Below, in pieces: positions 22,611-33,566 of a stretch of DNA of 64,000 nt (position 1 is its first letter; every line of letters begins with the position of its first letter). Position numbers and translations under genes: made by a program. The notes beneath the pieces were generated by a model. The model was not told the DNA's origin. It made no database searches and was given only the letters and a program-made list of their open reading frames with translations. Source of the DNA: Corallium rubrum (Eukaryota > Cnidaria > Anthozoa > Scleralcyonacea > Coralliidae); NCBI GenBank assembly GCA_964035015.1, contig OZ036004.1:14145427-14209426 (forward strand). The letters are read 5' to 3'.

Positions 22611-24851
22611 TTGGCAAGTTTCACCTCGTGGCAGATCTCGAATTTGCATATACAGTCAAATTATTCTCGAGAATCCATTTGCATGGTCGGAAACAAGCAA
22701 GGCGTGACAAATGGACCTACTGGGTCAGTGATTAGACCTGTGTTTATCGTGTGTTCGACCAAACCTAAGTGGGGGAGAAGTCGCATTTCGTATTATTCAA
22801 ACACTTCAGCAACTTTTAATTGTACGTTGTCAGCCATTTTAATTTGTGGAGACGTGCATCCGCATCCTGGCCCTGAGTCTCAAATACCAGTTCGTATAAC
22901 TAGCCGTAGAAATCTTTCCGATGTACCGTCTCGGTCTCGAAATAAGGGCAATCTTACAAACATCAACGTCCAGAACACGGTGAAACCAATTTATGCCAAT
23001 TTTGGCTATGGACAAAGGCATAATATCAAGATATCGCATCTTAATGTTCGCTCGTTAAAAAATCGGAAACATTTTCTCCAGATTAAAGATCTAATTCTTA
23101 ACGGTGACTATGATGTGTTTACAATTTCGGAGACATGGCTAAATTCCACGGTGAGGAACGGGGAAATAAGTGTGGACGGCTACCGACTAGTGAGATTAGA
23201 TCGTATCTCGAAATCAGGTGGTGGTGTCTGCGCCTATGTACGCAATTCGTTGAAAATCAAGAAATTAGAAGACCTTACAGCATCTTCGGCAAACGGATTT
23301 CAGCAATTATGGTTCAGTCTACAACATAAGAAGCTGAAATCCTTATTGGTTTGCACTGCGTACAGACCCCCTGGATGCCCAATCACCTGTTTTAATGAAG
23401 ATTTTGTCCCTAAGTATTTACAAGCTGTAACACTTCGCAAAGATATCATTATCGCTGGTGACCTGAACTGTAATTTACTATCTGATAGTTTAGAATCTCG
23501 TGCTCTGAAAGACCTTTGTACCTCCATGAACCTTTCACAATTTATTTTCAAACCTACTAGAATCACTGAAACTACTGAAACACTGATTGATGTAATGCTG
23601 TCTTCGAATCCGGTTTTACTGAAAGAAAGTGGAGTTTTTTATATAACTATTAGTGATCATTTTCTTGTTTTTTGCGTATTGAACTTGAAGCTAACAAAAT
23701 CTAAGCCCACTGAAATTAGCACTAGAAGCTATAGGAACTTTAACCCGCAATCCTTTGACGAAGATATTTCTAGAATCCCATGGGACACTGTAAACATATT
23801 CGAGCAGACAGAGGACAAAGTGGATTGTTTTAATAAGCTTTTCCTTGACGTGTTAGAAATTCATGCTCCAGTGCGAATAATAAAGGTCAGGCATAGTAAA
23901 GACTCTCCGATTATAACACCCGAGATAAGAAAATTGATGATGCAAAGAGACAGCCAACATAAACGGGCACGCCTGACCTCAAATTCGGGTGACTGGGCGA
24001 CTTATAGAATACTACGCCAAGAAGTTAAGTCTAAAATTAGGCAAGCGGAGCGGGATTACGTGCGCAGTGAATTGATTACTAACAAGGAAAATAAAACATC
24101 CGTTTGGAAAACAGTTCGCCGTTGCTTGTCATCATCTGGTAATCCCTGCCTTGCTTATTCCCGTGATGGTGTTGAAGTAGCCAAAGAATTCAACGAATTC
24201 TTTGCATCAGTTGGCGACAAAATTGCGGAGCAATCCAAACAATTGGCAGCAGAATTTGATCTACCTAGTGTTCCTGAACCTCCTGTTCTCCAGGAAGTTT
24301 TTGACCCAATTATAAACATATCCACTGCCTTTTCTTTTCGCCGTGTTTCTACTCTTGAGGTCAAGAATACTATCACGGGCATGCCATCCAACAAGTCTCC
24401 TGGTCACGATAAAGTTAGTTTGAAAGTCATCCAGACCTGTCTACCCCATATTCTCCCGGTTGTTACGGATCTGATCAATAGCTCCCTGATGGAAGGCCAA
24501 TTTCCTAAAGTATGGAAATTGGCTGAAGTAATTCCACATGTAAAAGAAGGTGATCACGAAATTCCAGATAACAACCGACCTGTTTCCTTGTTACCGGTCT
24601 TGTCGAAAGTGTGTGAGCGCATAGCATGTGATCAGTTTATGGAATATCTTATCACCACAAGAAAACTCTCGGTGCATCAAAGTGGTAATAAAAAACTTCA
24701 TTCGACTGAAACCCTAGGAGTGTTATTTACAAACCATTTATACAGAGCTATAGATGAGCGCAAAGTCACTGCCGTGCTGTTCTTAGATCTTAGTAAGGCA
24801 TTTGACAGCATACACCATGAGACACTGTTAAAGAAGCTTAGCGGCCTGTGA
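22611..24851 (+). pseudogene. APE endonuclease-RT polyprotein of CR1-like copy 2, interrupted
   Basis: An open frame of about 746 codons. A hydrophobic N-terminal segment leads to a 2A-like G-D-V-H-P-H-P-G-P block (22848-22874). Endonuclease motifs follow: H-L-N-V-R-S-L, I-S-E-T-W-L, G-G-G-V-C-A-Y-V-R, A-Y-R-P-P, I-I-A-G-D-L-N-C, I-S-D-H-F-L-V. The RT begins with SNKSPGHDKVSLKVI and has V-L-F-L-D-L-S-K-A-F-D-S-I-H-H (motif A) before a stop at 24849-24851. The true start may lie upstream of the first ATG-like codon; the leader is long. Confidence 0.82.
22848..22874 (+). other. 2A-like peptide motif with altered NPGP
   Basis: Nine codons read G-D-V-H-P-H-P-G-P after a hydrophobic run ending I-L-I-C. 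2A peptides and their relatives in non-LTR elements end in N-P-G-P with a D-V/I-x-x before it. Here the asparagine is histidine, which in known 2A peptides abolishes ribosome skipping. The motif is therefore probably a decayed copy. Confidence 0.6.
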
Positions 24852-25033
24852 GTTTCAGAGGATGCCTTAAAGTGGTTTACCAGTTATTTGACGGGCAGAG
24901 AGCAATGTACACGTATAAACAATTCATTATCGAAGCCACTTGTTCTAAAGCATGGGGTACCGCAGGGATCAATACTTGGTCCACTTTTGTTCAATCTATA
25001 CATTAATGATTTACCAGCGGTCTGCTCTCACAG
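24852..25033 (+). pseudogene. RT fragment of CR1-like copy 2 before the MITE
   Basis: After the stop at 24849 and a frameshift, the frame reads [22 protein letters not shown], then is cut by the short transposon at 25042. Confidence 0.75.
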
Positions 25034-25041
25034 CAATATTA

Positions 25042-25408
25042 GGGAGCTTAAGCAAATACAACGCGAACGTCAAGGACAACGTCCTTAATACAAAAGATTT
25101 TTTCTCACACAACAAAGAAAATGAATAATTTTTAGCCCCAAGAGTAATCCTAACGCCGTCCCCGTTCTACATACAACGTTATTCAGATCATTTTCACGTC
25201 TTCAGGACGACGCTAACTCTTGAAACGGCGAAACCTGTTAGTTGAGTTTGACTTCAAACTGTCGGCGACAAAAATCCTTTTAGAACTCTGAAGCTTTTGA
25301 ATGTCGGAAAACATAGTTTATGTATTCAATACTACGCAAATGATTCGTGGTTTCTGCTAGATATTGAACTTTAGATTGCCGTTGCCGTCCTAGCTTGCTT
25401 AAGCTCCC
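25042..25408. mobile_element. 367-bp MITE with TA target duplication
   Basis: Its ends are gggagcttaagcaa and the reverse complement ttgcttaagctccc, flanked by TA on each side (25040-25041 and 25409-25410). Excision in thought restores the RT reading just before the Y-V-D-D box. A TA duplication fits Tc1/mariner-type mobilisation (a 3-bp TWA of PIF/Harbinger is less likely). Confidence 0.85.
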
Positions 25409-26269
25409 TACTGAGTCATACGTAGACGACTCGAAGCTGTATGTTTCTTTTCTCAAAAACGTCAAAGACAGTGCTATGGCAGACCTAAAGAGCGGTCTAA
25501 CAAGTGTTGCCTCATGGTGCTGTGCGAATCAACTACTTGTCAATCCTGGCAAAACTAAGCTGTGTGTCTTTGGATCTTCACAAATGTTAAAGCGAACATC
25601 TATACCGCCTATTATGTTTATGGGGAAAGAACTCACCATTGTGACCTCAGTTAAAGATTTGGGTATTGTGCTCGACAGGCACCTTTCTTTTAATGAACAT
25701 ATTTGTACCCTAGTGTCTGACCTGATGAGTAAACTTTGTATGATTAACAGGATTCGTCATCTTTTAGACCAATCTACCCTTTTAATGGTTATAAACTGTT
25801 TAGTTTTTTCTAAACTTTTTTATTGCTCATCTGTATGGTCAGGTACAAGCAAGCACAACGTTGGGAAATTGCAACTTGTACAAAACTTTGCAGCTCGTAT
25901 ACTTTCTGGCAAGTTAAAGTATGAACATATAACACCTACGCTCAAAGAATTGAACTTTTTGCCAATAGCTAAACTTTTATATTTAAGAGATGCCGTCTTA
26001 ACGTTTAAATGCATGAATGGCTTAGCACCTGATTACTTGTCATCTATTTTTAAGTTAAGATCTGAGGTGCACAGTCGAAACACCCGAAACTGTGACAAAT
26101 TACATTTTCCGAAGTGCAGAACTTCGCTAGCACAACAAGCCTTCCATTATAGAGCTGTCCACATTTGAAACTCTCTTCCTAATAACATTACAGAGATTAA
26201 TGCTGTGAAGCCTTTCAAGCAAGCGCTAAAAAAGCTCCTCATTGAGGATTGGAAGTCTGAGAAGCATTA
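25395..26269 (+). pseudogene. RT C-terminal part of CR1-like copy 2
   Basis: The reading starts with the catalytic Y-V-D-D-S-K-L-Y box, then C-A-N-Q-L-L-V-N-P-G-K-T-K, V-K-D-L-G-I-V-L-D-R-H-L-S-F, L-F-Y-C-S-S-V-W-S-G and the R-N-T-R-N block. A TGA at 26166-26168 replaces the tryptophan expected in the WNSLP motif, and the reading then continues to 26269. The RT core box itself is intact. Confidence 0.8.
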
Positions 26270-26334
26270 GCAATTAATTGTTAATATGTGCGCGTTTGAA
26301 CTATAAATAAACTCATATAGTAGCCAGTTTTACC

Positions 26335-27293
26335 CATTGAACTCTAAGTAAACTGGAACGATAACTCGATGGCGTATCATGAAGCCAAAAATGGCGGACA
26401 TGGGGGCCGCCATGCACGTCAATCCCAGTCCCTTTTACTGTATAACCGAGAGAAAATGAAGCTGAATTTGGTGAACTAGGTTGCAAAAACAGCTTGAAAT
26501 CAAACAAAAACTGAACTTGTTAACCACTTTTAGGCTTAAATCAAATTCCAATATATCGTAGAGTAGGTGAACACTGACATGACGAGTAAAAACAAGGAAA
26601 ACAGTAAAAATATAAGCTCTCAAATGAAAGTCAACAATACGCAACCAAAATTGCCATTGGTTTGGACAAATATAAAGAAAATACATATGAAACCCAGGTT
26701 TAAAATGAAGAGGTTGTTTATAAAAACAGTTGGGTTTTAAATTTTTAAATTTTCAGTAGGAAAAGAACAACAAAATGCACTTTACCGTGTGTTGTTACAG
26801 CTCTGGAATTACTCTTCGTATCGAAAAATGTCAGATTTAGCATTTCCACAACTAAAACTTGAGTTAATATTAAAGCTATAATTTAGCATTATCTTATTAC
26901 TAATTCTTGGCAAGACAACCTTCAAACGTTTGAGATAACAAAGAAAAATAAGAGAAACCTGCATTTTCCGTACGAGTTTCGGACTCGAATTTTGCTTTTG
27001 TTCGGCAGATATTTCGTCATTCAATCCATTTTCGTGTGTAGAAATTGTTCAGGTACAAGGCCAATAAGCCCAATACATACTATCTTCTTCGTTATCATCT
27101 ATAAAGAAACTTTAGGTCTAAAAAATGGTTGTTTTTTGCAGCGAGTTTTCAGTTTTTCATTGTACGTGCCCGCTCATAGGTTCTGTTGACGTCAGACGTG
27201 CAATGGCGACCCCCAGCGGCCGGAAGTTTGACTTCACCCAATCATAGGGCCTTTCTTATGGAGTTAGCGTTCCAGTTTACTTAGAGTTCAATG
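26335..27293. mobile_element. DNA transposon with 26-bp TIRs and 8-bp TSD (hAT- or P-type)
   Basis: The left end cattgaactctaagtaaact and the right end are exact reverse complements over 26 bp. An 8-bp duplication, gttttacc, lies at 26327-26334 and 27294-27301. It sits in the 3' UTR of CR1-like copy 2. The 959-bp interior has no recognisable transposase, so it is non-autonomous. An 8-bp TSD is typical of hAT and P superfamilies. Confidence 0.88.
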
Positions 27294-27409
27294 GTTTTAC
27301 CTAGTTTTTATACACTTGTAATATTTACATTTACTTCAAATTTTTATTGTAAATTAGGTCTGAAAAGCCCAGTTTGGGAGACTAATTAAAATATTGTATT
27401 GTATTGTAT

Positions 27410-27757
27410 CACAAAGCGTGGGTATGAATTTAGGTCAGCCGATATACTTAAAGAATTAGATTTACCTAATTTAAGTCTCAGAAGAAATAATCAATTATGT
27501 ACTACCATGTATCAGGTAAACAATAATATGGTGCCTGATTACCTAATTGATTTATTCACGAAAACCAGTACACTTCATAATCATGAAACTAGGCAGGCTG
27601 AATTTAACTTTGCACTCCCGAGGCCAAATACCAACTTTTGTAATTCTCGTACAGAGGAGCTGTAGCTTGGAATGATTTATTACCTAACATAAAAAATTTG
27701 GGTTCATTGTCAACCTTCAAAAGGGCTCTAGTGTCAAATAGTGGTAATAATTCTTGA
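27410..27757 (+). pseudogene. RT C-terminus of CR1-like copy 1, resumed
   Basis: Right after the attgt repeat end of copy 2 the reading continues with T-K-R-G-Y-E-F-R-S-A-D-I-L, V-P-D-Y-L-I-D-L-F and the H-E-T-R-Q block. A frameshift near 27645 separates it from the W-N-D-L-L-P-N-I block. Confidence 0.75.
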
Positions 27758-27930
27758 TAATCATTTTATCTTTTTTTTCTTTTTTCTCTTCGATCTTATT
27801 GTATTAACTTAATAAATTCTTATAATTGCATGTAATTAATCATACATTTATAGCACGGCCTATTGGAAGATCACATCTTGTAAATATTTTAGTTTTTGTC
27901 TTTGTGAAATAGTACCGTGGGTAAATAAAG

Positions 27931-28040
<110 letters not shown>

Positions 28041-28099
28041 ACTGACGCACACATTGCCATTTTCTGATAGTTCGTTCGTATTCGGGCAAAAATGTTTTG

Positions 28100-29753
28100 A
28101 TAAGATGAATTGACTCAAGTGATTATAGTCCAGTTCCCTTACACAATATTAAATTGCAGTCGAATTTAGTGTCAGGCGATGTTTCATTGGGCATCATAGA
28201 CTGCCTACCATTCGACGGAATACATTTAATACTTGGCAATGACCTCGCAGGCGATAAAGTTACAGTTAATCCGATATTGAGTGACAAACCCTGTATTACT
28301 CAATCTCCCGATGTTGTGGAACAGGTTATTCCAGACTTATACCCTCAATGCGCAGTTACTAGGGCCATGGAGAAACAACAGCAATTGGAAGACGCGAATG
28401 CCGATGAAAGTGATCTTTCTGACACTTTCCTTGCAAATCTGTTTCACAGTTTGGATAGTCCCACTAAAACTGACACAGCGAAAAGCTCGGACAAGAGTAA
28501 CGCGGATAATTCCCCGAATTTCTCACAATCTAACCTCATTACTGAACAACAGAATGATCCCGAGATTTCTTCATTATTTCAAAAGGCATCGGATGAGACA
28601 GACGCGGCAAATAATCCAGTGTGTTATTTCATTAAGAACGGAATATTATTGAGGAAATGGCGACCTCCCCTTGTTTCTGGAGATGACGAATGGTCAGTTC
28701 GATATCAAATTGTAGTTCCAAAAACCTACCGGTCTGATATTCTTAGTTTGGCACATGAGACTCCCGTTTCGGGCCATTTGGGAATAAATAAAACGCACCA
28801 GAAAATTCTAAGTCATTTCTATTGGCCTGGTGTACGAAAAGACGTGGCACAGTTTTGCAAAACCTGTCACACTTGTCAAGTTGTTGGAAAACCCAATCAA
28901 GTCATCCCTAAAGCACTTTTAAAACCAATTCCAGCATTTCAAGAACCATTTAGTAGAATTATGATCGATTGTGTCCGACCATTGCCTAAGACTAAAAAAG
29001 GTAATCAATATTTGTTAACAATTATGTGCGCTTCTACAACGTTCCCTGAGGCAATACCTTTGAGAAATATTAAGGCCAAAACTATTGTCCCAGCACTCAC
29101 CAAATTTTTCACTTTGGTTGGTCTACCAAAATCAATTCAGTCTGATCAAGGTTCCAATTTTATGTCCGGCCTCTTTCAACAAGTCATGCAGGAGCTTGGT
29201 ATTAAACAATATAAGTCCACTGCCTATCACCCCGAAAGTCAAGGTGCACTCGAAAGGTTTCATCAAACCTTAAAAAACATGATAAGGACTTACTGCCTCG
29301 AGACAGAAAAAGACTGGGATGACGGTGTTCATCTACTTTCAGGAATCGTTAGGTTTTAGTCCGTTTGAGCTTGTTTTCGGCCATACAGTTAGGGGACCAC
29401 TCAAGCTCTTGAAAGAAAAGTTGCTTTCTGACGATGGCGGTTCATTAAATCTGTTACAGTACGTGTCGGACTTTCGCACAAAACTTACAAAAGCATGCGA
29501 TTTAGCACGGAGCAACCTTCAGTCGGCCCAAAAGTGCATGAAAGAAAAACACGACAAAAATTTGGTAAGTCGGAATTTTCAACATGGTGACAAAGTTCTT
29601 GTGCTTCTTCCAGTTCTTGGAAAGCCCCTTCAAGCTAGGTATTTCGGTCCCTATGTCATCGAAAAGAAAGAGAGTGATTTAAATTATGTAATCATAACTC
29701 CCGATAGGCGTAAGCAGAAACAACTTTGCCATGTAAATATGTTAAAACCATAG
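28100..29753 (+). pseudogene. Protease remnant plus integrase of the LTR element
   Basis: The first part (about 28154-28300) has the protease C-terminal block I-H-L-I-L-G-N-D-L-A-G-D-K-V. A linker follows, then an integrase with an H-H-C-C zinc finger (H-E-T-P-V-S-G-H-L-G ... F-C-K-T-C-H-T-C-Q, about 28755-28885). The catalytic DDE residues are in place: D in M-I-D-C, D in S-I-Q-S-D-Q-G-S-N-F, E in Q-G-A-L-E-R-F-H. A frameshift near 29330-29360 separates the core from the C-terminal part (F-S-P-F-E-L-V-F-G-H, then the R-Y-F-G-P-Y-V-I-E-K block), which ends at 29753. No RT lies between protease and integrase. Confidence 0.85.
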
Positions 29754-29771
29754 TACGAACGAACGAAAGGA

Positions 29772-30342
29772 GTGCAGTGGGTAAATATAGTAAGTTCAGC
29801 CAGAGATAGCACTACAATTGATGAAGACCCAAGCGAACTCTTTAATCTGTCTGAGACAACCAAGCTGAGTAACTCTGATATTTTACAAGATTTGGATTCT
29901 AAGTTATTTCATCTCCAACCATCACAACGCCAGGATATTCAAAACCTCGTTCGTGAATATACACAGTTGTTTCCAGACGTTCCCTCTCGAACTGATATGA
30001 TTGTGCATGATGTGGATGTTGGCGATGCGGCGCCTACGAAACAACATCCGTACCGTTTCAACCCCACCAAACAAAAGTAGCTACCTCCAGCAGGAGATCC
30101 AATACCTCCTTCAAAATGATTTCATTGAACCCAGCCAGAGTAGTTGGAGTTCCCCGTGCATTTTAGTACCTAAACCTGACGGGAGTTATCGCATGTGTAC
30201 TGATTATCGCAAAGTGAATAATATTACTAAATCGGACACGTTCCCTATTCCACGAATGGACGACTGTATTGATAAGATCGGAAATGCAAAGTACGTCTCA
30301 AAATTCGACTTATTAAAAGGTTATTGGCAGCTCCCGTTAAAT
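29772..30342 (+). pseudogene. Reverse transcriptase N-terminal half of the LTR element, after integrase
   Basis: The pre-RT region (Q-D-I-Q-N-L-V-R-E-Y, then H-P-Y-R-F-N-P) is followed, after a stop at 30078 and a frameshift, by EIQYLLQNDFIEPSQSSWSS, then C-I-L-V-P-K-P-D-G-S-Y-R-M-C-T-D-Y-R-K-V-N and S-K-F-D-L-L-K-G-Y-W-Q-L-P-L. This is the gypsy RT up to motif A. The sequence then ends abruptly at 30342. Confidence 0.82.
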
Positions 30343-30505
30343 GAAATAAAAAGAAACAAAGAATTAAATGAAACCAAAATAAGAAAAGAATTAAACGAAT
30401 TACCAAAACAAAAATTAAATGAAACCAAAATAAAGAAAGAATTAAACGAATTACCAAAATAAAGAAAGAATGATAAACGAATTATCAAATTAAAAACACC
30501 AAATT
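30343..30505. repeat. AT-rich tandem filler replacing the RT core
   Basis: About 160 bp of repeats of gaattaaacgaattaccaaa and aatgaaaccaaaataa variants stand where RT motifs B to E, including Y-x-D-D, should be. The reading frame stays open through part of it and gives a K/E/L/N-rich false tail. Confidence 0.75.
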
Positions 30506-31023
30506 TCTCTTCAATCACTGAGCCTGTGACGCAGTTACTTCATGAGAACGTTAAATTTGTGTGGACCGAACGATGTCAGTTGGCCTTCGAAAGGCTTAAA
30601 GCTATGTTAAAAAGTGCTCCAGTTTTGTCTGCACCTGATTTCAACCGTCCTTTCAAGATAGCCGTGGATGCAAGTGATGTCGCTGCTGGTGCTGTTTTAC
30701 TTCAAGAAGACCAGGAAAGAATCGACCATCCAGTGTGTTACTTCTCACGAAAATTCAACAAGAGTCAGCAAAACTACTCTACGATCGAGAAAGAATGTTT
30801 GTCTCTGATTCTTGCGTTACAGAATTTCGAAGTCTATGTTTCCTCACCTACCGCACCAATTGTTGTCTTCAGTGATCACAACCCACTGGTCTTCCTGCAC
30901 AAGCTCAAGAACAAGAACCAAAGATTGTTACGTTGGAGCTTGTTATTATCAGAATATAATATGAACATTCAACTCATCAAAGGACTGGACAATGTAATAG
31001 CAGACTGTCTTTCGAGACCATAG
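30506..31023 (+). pseudogene. RNase H domain of the LTR element
   Basis: The reading has the RT-RNase H connection (W-T-E-R-C-Q-L-A-F-E-R-L-K) and the RNase H core: I-A-V-D-A-S-D-V-A-A-G-A-V-L (catalytic D), Y-S-T-I-E-K-E (catalytic E), V-V-F-S-D-H-N-P-L (catalytic D) and N-V-I-A-D-C-L-S-R-P at the end. This domain is intact but cannot be expressed as a polyprotein because upstream frames are broken. Confidence 0.85.
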
Positions 31024-31050
31024 TCGAATGAACATATAATACCCTTAAAG

Positions 31051-31088
31051 AAAGTTCTAACAAACTTTCTTTTCTTTAAGGGGGAGGG
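31051..31088 (+). promoter_or_regulatory. Polypurine tract and hairpin before 3' LTR
   Basis: The 3' LTR is preceded by aagggggaggg, a polypurine tract for plus-strand priming. Just upstream, cttaaagaaagtt and aaactttcttttctttaag can form a stem. Confidence 0.8.
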
Positions 31089-31735
31089 TGTTACATGATA
31101 TACAATTATCATGTATACTATAATATTGTAATATAGTTTACGTTATTCTAATTTACCGATGGGAAATAATTTGTAGTTGCATGATTTAGCAAATACTCCG
31201 GATCCAATACGTAAAGCATGATTTAGCAAATTCCAATACGTAAAGGATATAGATTGAGAAATCACAAGTTACGTAAACGGACATGAGTTGGCGGAGATGT
31301 TGTAATCGGTGGTTTGATAAGAGACTTTAAAACTACTGACTCATTCTACTTAGAGGAAATTAGTCATAGTTTCACAATATCTTCCTCTACCAGTATTATA
31401 AAAGCTTGAGCACAACTGAGCGAGTCATGCATTATTCATAAGGCGTTAAGAGAAGTGCCTGAATAGCATCACGCAAACTACCAGAAAGAAATGGATCATC
31501 GTTGATAGAAGAAGTCAAGAAGAAGTCGTTGAAGACTCACAGAGTTGTGCTCAGGCTGAGATTAAGAGATAAGTTTGAACTGTTAAGAATTAATTACCTA
31601 TTTGTTAAGGTTATAAAGACGCTAATTACATAGTATAATTGAAGTAAATAAATAGTTTTAAGAAAGCAACTGGTTCACACTGTTTTTTTGTTGCGAGTAA
31701 AATAGAATCAAAATATCTTAAGTCGGGACGCTCGT
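31089..31735 (+). repeat. 3' LTR
   Basis: It matches the 5' LTR throughout, with 11 substitutions and one T-run length difference by eye. Confidence 0.93.
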
Positions 31736-31790
31736 AATAATGGCGAGTTATTTTAACTCCATCAAGGGAGTTGAAATAGTGGGTACATGC
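31736..31790. repeat. Palindromic gagtta...taactcc motif, right of LTR element
   Basis: The short dyads ggcgagttattttaactcc and gggagttgaaat continue the pattern interrupted at 15904. Confidence 0.45.
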
Positions 31791-31939
31791 ACAACTGCAT
31801 GCATCGAGCACCATTCTACAATTATTTCAATTGAAACAAACAATTTCTAGCGTCACGAGAATTACTAGCGGTACAAAGACCCTAACTGATCATCACATAC
31901 ATTACTAACGACGAACAAACTTAGCGCTGTTGGTGTTGC

Positions 31940-32230
31940 AGACGAGTGCATGTAACGCAGTAACGGATGTTTGTCTTAGTGATCACAATATGATTTATGC
32001 TGTTCTTAAGATTGGCATTCCCCGAGGCCCACCAAAAATAATTCAATCTCGTTCATATAAACGTATAAACGGAGTTGCTTTTAGTCCGGACATCGCTAGA
32101 CAAGAATGAGACAGTTTGACGTTTGTTAGAGATCCCAACACTTTTTGGCGTAGACGAGAAAAAAAAAGAAGTCAACCTGCCCCATGGATAACAGTCGATG
32201 TGGAAAAAGCCCATGTTTCATCGTGACTAT
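31940..32230 (+). pseudogene. Relic of a non-LTR endonuclease
   Basis: One frame reads N-A-V-T-D-V-C-L-S-D-H-N-M-I-Y-A-V-L-K followed by a P-P-K-I-I-Q-S-R-S-Y-K-R block. That is the end of an APE endonuclease (catalytic S-D-H) and the following linker of an L2/CR1-like element. It meets a stop at about 32107 and decays. Confidence 0.65.
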
Positions 32231-32579
32231 ACTTAAAGTTTAGCAAACAGCCGCAACATGTCAGGTGACTCAAATGATTGGGCTGGATACCGATGTGTCG
32301 CAACCAATTGCATTTAGACATTAGAAGAGCTTAATCTCATTATAGCACAAAAACTAGCTCTAACATGGATAAGTCTAAAATTATGTGGAAGACACTAATT
32401 AAAATGAAGTCACTTCTGGACAGAAAAAGCAAAAGCTAATCAACCGAAACAATATAATATATATATATGGTATTTCTTATACAAAAATGGTTGATGTGAA
32501 AACGCCAATAATGTAACTGGACGACTAGGAATATATGCCGTATGGTAGTAAACTTATTTTTTGTTTTAGACGTAAAGGG

Positions 32580-33566
32580 ATGGCTTCTGCAGTTCAAGAT
32601 TTACTGAAGAAAAGAAATAATCCTGAGCATCTGAACTGGATTGCCGTTGGTGATGCTATCAGTATCTTGAGTGATGGTTTACGACAGTATGTTGACCAGG
32701 AAATGAAGAAACTTCATCATTCTTTGGTGTCAAGTTCCAAGCTAGGGGGAGTAAAATGCACATGTCTGATCACACCTGGTGTTAAACCCAGCTCACATGA
32801 TAATAAATGTGATTGGGCCAACGAGCTGAGGAAACTGCATTCTGCTAGAAAGAAAAACCGTATTCCGTGGCACCAAAGCGATGGTAGTAAGTGGCATGAT
32901 ATTGTACTTGGTTACTGGGAGATCGCGAAGATATTTATGTCTGATTTGGGATGTAACTGGAGCGACGTGAAGGACCCAAGCAGTACTGACCCAACAGGTC
33001 TTTTAAACCTGTTAATTTTTTGTAAACATTTTAAGATCGACCGAAGTTTGTTAAAGGCAATAAGATATTGGCGAAATATGTGGGCTCATGAACCCAACCA
33101 AATGATTAACGAACCCGATAAACAAACAGCGTTTAAAGACATTATCAATTTAATTAACGACGTTGAGTTAATGTCCTGCAAGGATGTGCAAGATTGTCGT
33201 ACAGTTATTGAAGAAGTGCGCGTTGCTGATGCTTCTATCTTGCAGGAAAAGCATTTACGCATCCTGGAGGAATTCAGACGCTTGAGGGAATGTGAATTAA
33301 AGAACAGAAGTTATAAAGTGAAGGAAAAAGAAATGATTGCTGCCTTAAAAAAGGAAAAACAAGCACGCATTGAACATCCAAGTGAAACGACATACCTGCA
33401 CGTCAAAGCTTTGGGTATCTTTTCCACGATGCTTGTCTTGGTATTCCAGCTTTTTGTAAACAAAAGCTCTCGATCTCTCAGATGTTTTTTGGCGATTGCG
33501 TTTTTGGTTTCTCAAGTTGGAGATAAATCTATTTTGCTATCCGATAATGGTAGGATTTTTTTATAG
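32580..33566 (+). CDS. HEPN-domain protein exon (DZIP3/CXorf38-like), putative NLR-type receptor N-terminus
   Basis: The coding exon opens right after a pyrimidine-rich ttattttttgttttag (AG at 32568-32569) and its first good-context ATG is at 32580. The first part (N-W-I-A-V-G-D-A-I-S-I-L-S-D-G-L-R) and the W-H-D-I-V-L-G-Y-W-E-I-A-K block match the cnidarian-expanded CXorf38/DZIP3-like family. The R-N-M-W-A-H motif at residues 165-170 (33072-33089) fits the R-x4-H motif of HEPN ribonucleases. A charged helix follows (about residues 215-275), then two hydrophobic stretches. In relatives this region is followed by a NACHT ATPase and ankyrin repeats. The TAG at 33564-33566 may lie beyond a donor site (GTAAAC at about 33457, phase 0), so the real 3' boundary is unclear. 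A NACHT exon on the same strand lies 29 kb downstream. Confidence 0.72.
   Translation: MASAVQDLLKKRNNPEHLNWIAVGDAISILSDGLRQYVDQEMKKLHHSLVSSSKLGGVKCTCLITPGVKPSSHDNKCDWANELRKLHSARKKNRIPWHQSDGSKWHDIVLGYWEIAKIFMSDLGCNWSDVKDPSSTDPTGLLNLLIFCKHFKIDRSLLKAIRYWRNMWAHEPNQMINEPDKQTAFKDIINLINDVELMSCKDVQDCRTVIEEVRVADASILQEKHLRILEEFRRLRECELKNRSYKVKEKEMIAALKKEKQARIEHPSETTYLHVKALGIFSTMLVLVFQLFVNKSSRSLRCFLAIAFLVSQVGDKSILLSDNGRIFL

Larger units (their letters stand above)
22437..27408 (+). mobile_element. CR1/L2-like non-LTR retrotransposon (copy 2), nested in copy 1
   Basis: This copy has a 5' leader, ORF with 2A-like motif, endonuclease and RT, and a 3' end of repeated attgt units (27390-27408), the typical microsatellite end of CR1/L2 elements. 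Directly after it, copy 1 resumes in coding sense. It is interrupted by short DNA transposons at 25042-25408 and 26335-27293. Confidence 0.85.

Noticed and set aside
31730..31745. 5-bp target duplication of the LTR element
   Set aside because: Bases before 15905 (catgt) and after 31735 (aataa) do not match, so no TSD is claimed.
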